DNA of 64,000 nucleotides from Anaerostipes sp. (GTDB lineage Bacteria; Bacillota; Clostridia; Lachnospirales; Lachnospiraceae). The number at the start of each line of letters is the position of its first letter. Within the stretch, counting starts at the first letter, position 1. Below, piece by piece: positions 32,341-40,196 of the stretch. The notes beneath the pieces were generated by a model. The model did no database searches, had not been told where the DNA came from, and was given only the letters and a program-made list of their open reading frames with translations. The stretch spans positions 1 through 64,000 of the forward strand of contig NZ_JAGZSD010000015.1 of the NCBI RefSeq assembly GCF_018381315.1, read 5' to 3'. The position numbers and the translations under genes were made by a program.

Positions 32341-34035
32341 TCACACCTCTTCCTTCTCCGGCAGAAACATATGAACTTTTGTATACGTTTCCGCTTTGCT
32401 TTCAAAATAAAGACCTGCTTCTTCCCCGTAATACAGCTTCAGTCTTTTCCTTACATTGACAATACCAAGATGATGTCCAAGTTCTGCATTCTCTTGATTC
32501 AGTACAGACAGCACACCAGGATCTATCCCCCTTCCATTGTCTGAAATCACAATATGGATCTGTCCATCCAATTTTTCTGCTTTGATTTTTATTCTGCAGT
32601 CCTTCTGGTTATCCCCAAATGCATACTTAATTGAATTTTCCACAAACGGCTGAAGCAGCAGCTTATGTATGTTTATTTTCATCAGCGGATCCGGTATATC
32701 GATTTCTGTTTTCAGTTCGTGCTCCATTCTGGTTTTCTGGAGCACGATATACTGTCTCAGCCAATAAATTTCTTTTTCCAACACTGCCGGCTCCCCCACA
32801 TTCCGCACGCTGTATCTGAGAATATCTGCCAGCGCCCCTATCATTTCACTGACCTCAAACTGTCCTGTTTCAATTGCTTTCCAGTTAATTGTATCCAATG
32901 TATTATAGAGAAAGTGGGGATCAATCTGTGCTTCCAGCACAGATATCTCTGCATTTTTTTGTTCAATGGCAGATTCTTTCACTTTCTTCAGCAGTATTTC
33001 TACCTGATCCACCACGTTGTTAAAACCGGATGCAATTCTCTGTATTTCATCCGGTGCATGTTCGTTCGGTACAATTTTTGCAGAAAAATCACCCGTCTCT
33101 GCCTGGCTCATTGTTTTTACTGCCAAATTTACAGAGTCAATCACAGGTCTGGTAAATTTATATACAAGAACCGTGAGCAGCACAATAATTCCAAGGGCCG
33201 TGGCCAGATACATTCCCGACTGTTCCATTATCATCTGATGATATTTCTTAAGAGAGTAATCATTTACAATGGTCCAGCCGCTCATTTTATTTTTTACTTT
33301 TGCCTCTTGGTATTTGGTCTGATCCGTTTTTATTTTTTCTTGTCCAATTAAACTTTTTTTCTTTGAGCTGACAATCTGCGGTCCTGCACAAAGATAGACT
33401 TCATTTCCTCTTTGGCTGTTTATCACTTCCGCCAAAACCGATTCATCTGCCGTCAGAATAACAGCTCCTACTTTTTTATGAATATCTCTGTAATCAATGA
33501 GTTTTCTTTGTATATGAAACTGATAGATTTCCTGTCCCCCTGAATTGACTGGTCCTCCGGAAGGAGAATAAAAAAATCCCTTGTACCCGGTCACATTTGT
33601 CATCATAGAAGAATGAATCCAGCTGCTGTTTACAGAGGAAGAGGAAAGACGGTCATAAAAAATCAGCTGACCTTTTTTTGTCTCGATGGTAATCCCATTG
33701 ATTCCTGTATTCCGGTTGCATATATGGCTCAGTTTTCTTCTGAGCCTGCTGCTGTTCACCTCCAGATCATTTTGGTCATTGTTAATCTCATCAACAATCC
33801 GTATCACATCGTCATCTGTACAAAGATCATAGAGGATCGTATGGTACTTATCCAAAACCATATTCAGGCACTTATCTGCCTTCTCTGTATTTTCTTTCAG
33901 CTGAATTTTAAGGCTGTCTTTCATATTCATCCTCAGTCTTATAAGAGAAAATACTGAAAGACAAAGGATCGGGACCAGAGCAGAAATCAAAAGTGCCGGT
34001 ATCAGCTTCTGCCTGAGATTCTTTGCCTTTTTCAA
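32341..34035 (-). CDS. sensor histidine kinase, YesM-like (second system)
   Basis: 564 aa. Transmembrane helix 1 at about 11-31, extracellular Cache-like sensor (about 40-275), transmembrane helix 2 at about 276-298, HAMP, then the kinase core with AQIDPHFLYNTLDTINW (His near 377) and a HATPase domain (LLQPFVENSIKYAF, DNGRGIDPG). It starts with TTG at 34035, preceded by AAGGGAG, and the TTG overlaps the stop of the binding-protein gene. This coupling suggests fixed stoichiometry with the solute-binding lipoprotein. The first helix begins at once, so no later start is likely. Confidence 0.86.
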   Translation of the reverse strand: MKKAKNLRQKLIPALLISALVPILCLSVFSLIRLRMNMKDSLKIQLKENTEKADKCLNMVLDKYHTILYDLCTDDDVIRIVDEINNDQNDLEVNSSRLRRKLSHICNRNTGINGITIETKKGQLIFYDRLSSSSVNSSWIHSSMMTNVTGYKGFFYSPSGGPVNSGGQEIYQFHIQRKLIDYRDIHKKVGAVILTADESVLAEVINSQRGNEVYLCAGPQIVSSKKKSLIGQEKIKTDQTKYQEAKVKNKMSGWTIVNDYSLKKYHQMIMEQSGMYLATALGIIVLLTVLVYKFTRPVIDSVNLAVKTMSQAETGDFSAKIVPNEHAPDEIQRIASGFNNVVDQVEILLKKVKESAIEQKNAEISVLEAQIDPHFLYNTLDTINWKAIETGQFEVSEMIGALADILRYSVRNVGEPAVLEKEIYWLRQYIVLQKTRMEHELKTEIDIPDPLMKINIHKLLLQPFVENSIKYAFGDNQKDCRIKIKAEKLDGQIHIVISDNGRGIDPGVLSVLNQENAELGHHLGIVNVRKRLKLYYGEEAGLYFESKAETYTKVHMFLPEKEEV

Positions 34036-35255
34036 TGATTCTCCCTTCTGATCTTCCTGATCTTTTCTGCTGTATGTACCAGATTTTCCTCATAACCAGT
34101 GCCGTCAATGATGGTATCTCCTATAACATCAGATAAGATCATTGATATATCCGGCCATTCTTTTGTAAACTCCCTTGGCCTTGCCGTTTGGAATATTTCC
34201 TTGAACATTTCCTTTTTCTCATCACCGGCAAACTGTTTTGAAAAAACATCCTTTCTCGGCGAAAGAAATCCAAAACCGTCCAGATATTGTTCCATATTCC
34301 TTTTATCAGCCAGATATTTTACAAAGGAGACAGCCTCCTTCTGATGCTTTCCTCTTGTTACTCCAAGAATTTCCCCTCCCACTACGGACACCTTCTTTTT
34401 ATCTTTATCAGACGGAAGGAAGGCAACGCCGAAATCCAGATTGGGATTTTGCTCCCGTATGGTATCCACTGTCATCGGTGAATTAAACATCATAGCTACA
34501 TTTTCTTTTATAAATTGATTTGTAAGATCCCCAAGTGTCAGACTGATGCACTGTCTGCTCATGGCTTTTTTCCGCACAAGCTTAGTTATCAGTTCAAAGG
34601 CTCTTCTGCTCTCCGATGAACTAATCTTGTCGGCATCCCCTTCCATAGACCACAGAATCGGAAGAAATTCATACATGGTCTCTTCACTTTGAAGGGCTGT
34701 CATTCCAAAACCATATGTATCCTTGTCCGTAAGTTTTACTGCCGCTCTATAAAAATCATCCCAGGTTTGGGGTACTTTTATGTTTTTTTTATGAAACATC
34801 CTTTTGTTATAGATCAATGCCGGACAATTCAGTCCAAAAGGCAGTCCGCAGATTTTTCCATCTGCTCGGCATGCATCCAATGCCTCAGAAAAATATTCTT
34901 CTTCTTCAACTTCTTCTGTCAAATCCTTAAACTTTTTCAGAGAATGAAAGTATTTAAAATCAGCAGAATCCACCAGAGCCAGATCAGGCATTGTTCCGTC
35001 TGTCATGCTGAGCGCCAGCTGCTTTTTGAGATCTTCATCCGGAATATATTTTACAGTAACTTTCACTTTATCCTGTGAATTATTATATTCCTCTACAAGG
35101 TTTAAAAGTTGTTTTTGATTATGAGGAATATCCCAGTAATGCCACAGAATAATCTCTGTTCTGCGTTTTTCTGTATCATATTTTTTTGAATTACAGCCCG
35201 ACAGAAGACCTGCACAGATAAAAACTGTCAGACAGCAGATCCATAATTTTTTCAT
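34032..35255 (-). CDS. extracellular solute-binding lipoprotein, orphan (family 1)
   Basis: 407 aa. Signal peptide and lipobox LLSGC (Cys near residue 21), followed by a family 1 sugar-binding fold: IILWHYWD near 35, NKRMFHKKNIKVPQTWDDF near 155 and MMFNSPMT near 255. There are no permease or ATPase genes beside it. Instead it is translationally coupled to a YesM kinase. I infer that it captures an oligosaccharide and passes the signal to the kinase, or that it serves transporter subunits encoded elsewhere. The 82 bp upstream hold the phosphoketolase terminator and no obvious promoter, so read-through from phosphoketolase may express it. Confidence 0.8.
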   Translation of the reverse strand: MKKLWICCLTVFICAGLLSGCNSKKYDTEKRRTEIILWHYWDIPHNQKQLLNLVEEYNNSQDKVKVTVKYIPDEDLKKQLALSMTDGTMPDLALVDSADFKYFHSLKKFKDLTEEVEEEEYFSEALDACRADGKICGLPFGLNCPALIYNKRMFHKKNIKVPQTWDDFYRAAVKLTDKDTYGFGMTALQSEETMYEFLPILWSMEGDADKISSSESRRAFELITKLVRKKAMSRQCISLTLGDLTNQFIKENVAMMFNSPMTVDTIREQNPNLDFGVAFLPSDKDKKKVSVVGGEILGVTRGKHQKEAVSFVKYLADKRNMEQYLDGFGFLSPRKDVFSKQFAGDEKKEMFKEIFQTARPREFTKEWPDISMILSDVIGDTIIDGTGYEENLVHTAEKIRKIRRENH

Positions 35256-35277
35256 ATTTTGCTCCTTAACAACTTAA

Positions 35278-35308
35278 AAACAGACAGCTACTGCCAAGCT
35301 GCCTGTTT
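35278..35308 (-). terminator. terminator of the phosphoketolase gene
   Basis: On the minus strand AAACAGGCAGC and GCTGTCTGTTT pair (one G-U) around a 9-nt loop, followed by TTTAAG. It is only 22 bp before the next start, so some read-through to the sensor genes is plausible. Confidence 0.75.
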
Positions 35309-35337
35309 CTAAGTTAGGTATTGGAATAAATTTATAT

Positions 35338-37713
35338 TTACTGAGTTTTTTCAGGTGTATGCCATTCCCAGTCACGAATTTCCGGGAGATCCTGTCCATA
35401 CTCAGAAATATACTGCTTGTGTGCGACCAGCTTGTCGCGCATTTGCTGTACAAGGTAAGAACCGCGGTTTCCAAGCTGAGGAAGCTGTTCAATAGCATCC
35501 ATCACCAGGTGGAAGCGGTCAATTTCATTCTGCACTCTCATATCAAATGGAGTTGTAATCGTTCCTTCTTCCTGATATCCATGTACGTAGAGGTTCTTAT
35601 TCTGTCTCTTATATGTAAGTTCGTGAACCAGTGTCGGATATCCATGGAATGCAAAAATGATCGGTTTGTCTTTTGTAAAAATTGCATTATATTCTGCATC
35701 ACTCAATCCATGAGGATGCTGTGTCTGCGGCTGAAGTTTCATTAAATCTACAACGTTGACAGCCCGGATCTTAAGTTCCGGAATATAATCTCTTAAAATT
35801 GTGATTGCAGCCATTGTTTCCAATGTCGGTGTATCACCGCAGCATGCCATGACAATATCCGGCTCATCATTCTGGTCATTGCTTGCCCATTCCCAAATGC
35901 CGATTCCCTGTTTGCAGTGTTTTACTGCCTGTTCCATATCAAGCCACTGAATACTTGGGTGCTTGGAGGTTACCATGACATTCACATAATTTTTGCTTTT
36001 AATACAGTGGTTAAAACAGTTCAGCAGACAGTTTGTATCCGGCGGAAGGTAAAGCCTTACCACATCTGCTTTTTTATTTGCAACATGGTCTAAGAATCCG
36101 GGATCCTGATGAGTATATCCGTTGTGATCCTGCTGCCATACATTGGAGCTTAAAATAAAGTTTAAAGATGCAATCTTCTGTCTCCAAGGAAGCTCAGAAG
36201 TCACCTTGAGCCATTTCGCATGCTGGCTTACCATAGAGTCTACAATTCGGATAAATGCCTCGTAGCTTGCAAAAAATCCATGACGTCCGGTCAGTATATA
36301 TCCTTCCATCCATCCCTCGCACATATGCTCGCTCAGCATAGCATCCATGATCCGCCCGTCAGAAGCAAGAAATTCATCATTATCTTTCTGATCTGCATTC
36401 CAGTCTCTGTTTGCTGCCTCAAAAACCTTCCACAGACGATTGGACATAGTCTCATCTGGTCCGAAAATCCGGAAATTTTTATTTTCTTCATTCAGCTTGA
36501 AGATATCTCTTACAAATCCGCCAAGCTCAATCATATCCTGTGCTTTCAGCTTTCCGGGTTCTTTTACATCAAGGGCATAATCCTTAAAATCAGGAAGCCT
36601 TAAATCTCTCAGTAAAAGTCCTCCGTTGGCATGTGGATTTGCTGCCATTCTCCGGTTTCCGTCCGGTGTCAGTTCCTCCAGTTCCGGAATAAGACGTCCG
36701 TTTTCATCAAACAGCTCTTCCGGATGATAGCTTAATAACCACTCTTTCAGCTGATCTAAATGTTCCGGCTGTTCCATGGTCATCGGCACCTGATGAGCAC
36801 GAAAAGTTCCCTCAATTTCATTTCCGTCCACTACTTTCGGTCCCGTCCATCCTTTTGGCGTGCGCAGCACAATCATCGGCCACATAGGACGCTTTGTATT
36901 TCCTTCTTCTCTTGCTTTTTTCTGTATTTCTTTAATATCTGTAATTGCAGCATCCAATGTCTCTGCCATTTTCCTGTGCATCGGCATCGGATCGCTTCCC
37001 TCTACGAAGTATGGCTTCCATCCGCATCCCTCAAAGAACTTTTCCAATTCTTCATGGGAGATTCTTGAAAATACTGTAGGGTTGCTGATTTTATATCCGT
37101 TTAAGTGAAGAATGGGCAGCACTGCACCGTCCGTCACAGGGTTTAAAAATTTATTTGAATGCCATGCTGTAGCAAGAGGACCTGTTTCAGCCTCCCCGTC
37201 TCCTACAACACATGCTGTGATCAATTCCGGATTATCAAATACGGCCCCGAATGAATGAGCCAGTGAATATCCAAGTTCTCCTCCTTCATGGATAGATCCC
37301 GGTGTCTCCGGCGCAACGTGGCTTGAAATTCCTCCCGGGAAAGAAAACTGTTTAAATAATTTTTTCATTCCTTCCATATCACGGCTGACATTCGGGTAAA
37401 CTTCACTGTAAGTTCCTTCTAAATAGGCATTGGCTACCATAAAGTTTCCGCCGTGGCCTGGTCCTGAGATATAGATCATGTCCAGATCATACTCTTTGAT
37501 CACACGGTTTAAATGCGTATAGATAAAATTTTGTCCCGGAACAGTTCCCCAGTGGCCTACGATTTTTTTCTTAATCTGTTCTTCTGTCAGCGGTTCACGA
37601 AGCAGAGGATTATCCAGTAAATACAGCTGTCCGGCAGACAGGTAGTTGGCTGCACGCCAGTACGCATCCATTTTCTGCAGAAGCTCATCGGACAGTTTTT
37701 GATTGTCTTGCAT
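35338..37713 (-). CDS. xpkA: xylulose-5-phosphate/fructose-6-phosphate phosphoketolase
   Basis: A 791-aa thiamine-diphosphate enzyme that cleaves xylulose-5-phosphate with phosphate into acetyl phosphate and glyceraldehyde-3-phosphate. Motifs: ISGPGHGG (about residue 75), GDGEAETGPLATAWHSNKF (about 165-183, ThDP pyrophosphate/Mg site) and HQDPGFLDH. The length fits the ~790-825-aa family. I chose ATG 37713, preceded by AAAGGAG. The five codons above it lack a ribosome site. An AraR-like operator overlaps its promoter, so pentoses should induce it. It is the exit point of the araBAD and xylB pathways. Confidence 0.95.
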   Translation of the reverse strand: MQDNQKLSDELLQKMDAYWRAANYLSAGQLYLLDNPLLREPLTEEQIKKKIVGHWGTVPGQNFIYTHLNRVIKEYDLDMIYISGPGHGGNFMVANAYLEGTYSEVYPNVSRDMEGMKKLFKQFSFPGGISSHVAPETPGSIHEGGELGYSLAHSFGAVFDNPELITACVVGDGEAETGPLATAWHSNKFLNPVTDGAVLPILHLNGYKISNPTVFSRISHEELEKFFEGCGWKPYFVEGSDPMPMHRKMAETLDAAITDIKEIQKKAREEGNTKRPMWPMIVLRTPKGWTGPKVVDGNEIEGTFRAHQVPMTMEQPEHLDQLKEWLLSYHPEELFDENGRLIPELEELTPDGNRRMAANPHANGGLLLRDLRLPDFKDYALDVKEPGKLKAQDMIELGGFVRDIFKLNEENKNFRIFGPDETMSNRLWKVFEAANRDWNADQKDNDEFLASDGRIMDAMLSEHMCEGWMEGYILTGRHGFFASYEAFIRIVDSMVSQHAKWLKVTSELPWRQKIASLNFILSSNVWQQDHNGYTHQDPGFLDHVANKKADVVRLYLPPDTNCLLNCFNHCIKSKNYVNVMVTSKHPSIQWLDMEQAVKHCKQGIGIWEWASNDQNDEPDIVMACCGDTPTLETMAAITILRDYIPELKIRAVNVVDLMKLQPQTQHPHGLSDAEYNAIFTKDKPIIFAFHGYPTLVHELTYKRQNKNLYVHGYQEEGTITTPFDMRVQNEIDRFHLVMDAIEQLPQLGNRGSYLVQQMRDKLVAHKQYISEYGQDLPEIRDWEWHTPEKTQ

Positions 37714-37745
37714 GTTTTCTCCTTTCATTTTTAAAACTCTAAGAA

Positions 37746-37760
37746 TAACAACACTTGTTA
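37746..37760. repeat. perfect 6-bp palindrome in the phosphoketolase leader
   Basis: TAACAA and TTGTTA separated by CAC, 33 bp before the start codon. It could be a second operator or a small RNA hairpin. Nothing else is recognisable. Confidence 0.3.
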
Positions 37761-37784
37761 AAAAGGGAATTTATAACGAGGTAA

Positions 37785-37816
37785 ACGATAATACTTGTTG
37801 CTTGTACGTGCAACTT
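37785..37816 (-). promoter_or_regulatory. phosphoketolase promoter with AraR-like operator
   Basis: TTGTACGTGCAA (37802-37813) is an imperfect palindrome matching the AraR core found at the araR promoter. It covers a TTGCAC -35 (minus strand, 37808-37813), with TATCGT (37785-37790) 17 bp downstream as a weak -10. This arrangement predicts repression by AraR without arabinose. Confidence 0.55.
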
Positions 37817-37865
37817 GTTTTTCAAAAACCACAGATTAATCGACAAACTTCGTAAAAAAACAAAC

Positions 37866-37896
37866 AAAAAAACGAAATCCCCAATAAAGGATTCCG
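37866..37896 (-). terminator. terminator of DUF4867 copy 2
   Basis: On the minus strand CGGAATCC and GGATTTCG pair with one G-U around an 8-nt loop and are followed by seven T residues. It lies 30 bp after the stop. Confidence 0.8.
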
Positions 37897-37925
37897 CTTT
37901 TTTATAGATTTCCGTTATTTCGATT

Positions 37926-38534
37926 TTAGACAGCTTCCGTCTCGCCTTTCAGTCCATAAAATGCCCCTGGAATCTCTGATTCTTTGTGGGCAATCAGCCA
38001 TTTGTTTCTGGCATAAAGAATTTTATCTTTTTCTGTCTGGACCTTCTGCCGGAACGGTTCACTTGTATGTTTCGGTGCAATACAAATCACCTTTAATCCA
38101 TAACCATTGATATTACAAGGGGTACAGTGCAGGACACCGCAGTTTAATTCTACGGCTGTGCCTTTCGGCACAAAAAATGCCTCCATCTTTGATGTATGAT
38201 ACTCACCGTTAGGTTCAATATCTTCACTGAGTCCAAAATACATCACACAGTCTGTCGCAGCAATATGTACCACCTTTGAATGATGATATTCCACTCCATG
38301 AATCCTGTGATTATGTCCGCTTAAATATCCGATCTGGACAGGAAGCTCATGGAAAAGTTCACACTGAATCTTATGACACACAGGAAGATCTTCCATTTCT
38401 TTCACTGACAGCTGCTCTTCAAAATATTTTGCCGGCGGTACACTGTCCATATACTGTGTCAGTTCACTGAAATCTACATTCTCTATGACATTGCCATATT
38501 TCTTAAATTCTGGTTCAAAAATATACCTTAACAT
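37926..38534 (-). CDS. cupin-fold protein, DUF4867-like (copy 2)
   Basis: A 202-aa paralogue of the protein at 20141-20746. It keeps GHNHRIHGVEYHH (about 74-86), ATDCVMYFGL, MEAFFVPKGTAV, LHCTPCNINGYGLK and the C-terminal GAFYGLKGETEAV. The conserved H-H-E-H set suggests a metal-dependent cupin. Sitting upstream of phosphoketolase, it may act on a pentose or pentose phosphate, which is inference only. Its promoter has a full TATGAACTT half-site and correctly spaced -10, linking it to the same regulon as copy 1. The product is soluble and cytoplasmic. Confidence 0.7.
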   Translation of the reverse strand: MLRYIFEPEFKKYGNVIENVDFSELTQYMDSVPPAKYFEEQLSVKEMEDLPVCHKIQCELFHELPVQIGYLSGHNHRIHGVEYHHSKVVHIAATDCVMYFGLSEDIEPNGEYHTSKMEAFFVPKGTAVELNCGVLHCTPCNINGYGLKVICIAPKHTSEPFRQKVQTEKDKILYARNKWLIAHKESEIPGAFYGLKGETEAV

Positions 38535-38590
38535 TCTATCGTCTCCTTTTTATCTCTAAAAATTTAGAAATAAGAAAATCTATCTTTATC

Positions 38591-38658
38591 ATTTTACATA
38601 ATTCTGCCAAAAATGCTATAAAGATTTCTTTTCAAATTCTTTAAGTTTTTATGAACTT
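38591..38658 (-). promoter_or_regulatory. probable direct-repeat site and promoter of DUF4867 copy 2
   Basis: TATGAACTT (38650-38658) is the distal half-site. The position 21 bp proximal (38629-38637, TTTTCAAAT) is degenerate. TGTAAAAT (extended -10; hexamer 38591-38596, minus strand) lies 32 bp from the proximal position, the same geometry as at the other genes. Confidence 0.45.
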
Positions 38659-38687
38659 CTGGTATATTCTTGCCATTTACTGAGAAA

Positions 38688-39248
38688 TTATTCCAGATAT
38701 TTTACTTTATAGTCTGCTACTGCCGTCTCATACAAATTATGTCCTCTGCTGTCAATCACAACGATGACAGGCAGTTCTTCCACTTTAAGCTTTCTGACAG
38801 CTTCAGTTCCAAGATCATCATACGCTACAACCTGAGCTTCTTTAATACATTTTGAAAGCAGTGCTCCGGCTCCTCCAACTGCTGCAAAATAAACAGCCCC
38901 GTTCTCTTTCATAGAATCAATCACAGCCTGGGACCTCTTTCCTTTTCCGATCATTCCCTTTAATCCCATGGAAAGCATGAGAGGCGTATATTTATCCATT
39001 CTGCTGCTGGTAGTAGGGCCTGCTGACCCGATTACCTGGCCTTCTCTTGCCGGTGTCGGCCCTAAATAATATATAATCTGATTTTTAAGATCAACCGGCA
39101 GATCTTTCCCCTCAGCTGCCGCTTCATACATTCTTTTATGTGCCGCATCTCTTGCAGTATAGATTGTGCCGGTCAGATAAACATAATCTCCTGCCTGCAG
39201 TTCTTTCAGCTCATCTGCTGATGCCGGAACTTTTACATACTTATTCAT
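38688..39248 (-). CDS. fumB: fumarate hydratase (class I) beta subunit
   Basis: A 186-aa C-terminal-domain subunit of the two-part Fe-S fumarase/L-tartrate dehydratase family. It interconverts fumarate and malate with the alpha subunit encoded just upstream. Motifs: LTGTIYTARDAAHKR, YLGPTPA, GSAGPTTSSRMD and AVGGAGALLS. I chose ATG 39248, preceded by AAGGAGAG. A longer frame upstream overlaps the alpha gene. Tartrate dehydratase is the alternative reading, but fumarase is more common in Clostridia. Confidence 0.88.
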   Translation of the reverse strand: MNKYVKVPASADELKELQAGDYVYLTGTIYTARDAAHKRMYEAAAEGKDLPVDLKNQIIYYLGPTPAREGQVIGSAGPTTSSRMDKYTPLMLSMGLKGMIGKGKRSQAVIDSMKENGAVYFAAVGGAGALLSKCIKEAQVVAYDDLGTEAVRKLKVEELPVIVVIDSRGHNLYETAVADYKVKYLE

Positions 39249-39262
39249 CTTTCCATCTCTCC

Positions 39263-40105
39263 TTATAAAACCCGGTGCACATGACGGTTGACGTGACAGC
39301 ATATATTTACAGCCAAAGGCATGCCTGCTATATGGGTAGGATAGGTCTCTATATTGACTCCAAGGGCAGTGGTGCTTCCGCCAAGCCCTCCCGGCCCGAT
39401 GCCAAGCCTGTTGATCTCTTCTAAAAGTTCTTCCTCCAGTTTTCGGATATGCTCCTTTTCTGACCTCTGGTCCAGATTTCTCGTCAAAGCTTTCTTTGCA
39501 AGAAATGCTGCCTTTTCAAAGCTTCCGCCCAGACCCACACCTACAACCATAGGAGGACACGCATTCGGACCTGCATCTTTTACTGCTTCCAGAACAGAAT
39601 TTTTTACGCCTTCTGCTCCGTCTGCAGGCTTCAGCATGAAGACCCTGCTCATATTTTCACTGCCAAATCCCTTAGGAGCAACTAAAATTTCAAGTTTATC
39701 CCCGGAAACAATATCGATATGCACAATTGCCGGTGTATTATCTTTTGTATTTTCCCTGATCAACGGATCTTTTACAACAGATTTTCTTAAATAACCTTCT
39801 TCATATCCCTGACGGACACCCTCATTCACTGCATCGTGAAGATCCTGTCCTTCAATGTGAAGATCCTGTCCTATATTCAGAAATACTACTGCCATCCCCG
39901 TATCCTGACAGATCGGGATCTGCTCTTCCCCGGCGATTTTCATATTTTCGCAAAGCTGGCAGAGAATCTGTTTTCCGAGAGGGGTCTTCTCTGTAGTGGC
40001 CGCATGTTCCAGCCTGCTTTTCATATCATCAGACAGGAACAGATTTGCCTCTATGCACATTTCTTTGATGCTCTGGATAATTTTATCTGTATGGATTGTT
40101 CTCAT
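39263..40105 (-). CDS. fumA: fumarate hydratase (class I) alpha subunit
   Basis: A 280-aa Fe-S subunit. The 4Fe-4S cysteines are in PICQDTGM (about residue 64), PNACPPMVVGVGLGG and NICCHVNRH. I chose ATG 40105, preceded by GGAGGAAATT. About 41 further codons upstream lack family similarity. It is co-transcribed with the beta subunit 14 bp downstream. The pair sits directly after the gyrA terminator. Confidence 0.9.
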   Translation of the reverse strand: MRTIHTDKIIQSIKEMCIEANLFLSDDMKSRLEHAATTEKTPLGKQILCQLCENMKIAGEEQIPICQDTGMAVVFLNIGQDLHIEGQDLHDAVNEGVRQGYEEGYLRKSVVKDPLIRENTKDNTPAIVHIDIVSGDKLEILVAPKGFGSENMSRVFMLKPADGAEGVKNSVLEAVKDAGPNACPPMVVGVGLGGSFEKAAFLAKKALTRNLDQRSEKEHIRKLEEELLEEINRLGIGPGGLGGSTTALGVNIETYPTHIAGMPLAVNICCHVNRHVHRVL

Positions 40106-40154
40106 AATTTCCTCCAAAATCATATTCATCCAATATTCTGCTGTGAAACACGAA

Positions 40155-40187
40155 GTCAGAGCACAGACAAATAACCCATGCTCTGAC
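40155..40187 (-). terminator. terminator after gyrA
   Basis: A 9-bp stem GTCAGAGCA / TGCTCTGAC with a ~15-nt loop, ten bases after the gyrA stop. The T-rich tail on the minus strand is modest. Confidence 0.65.
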
Positions 40188-40196
40188 CGCCGTTTT

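Noticed and set aside
37846..37854. Single reversed copy of the half-site (AACTTCGTA)
   Set aside because: It has no partner 21 bp away on either side and no plus-strand gene to serve.
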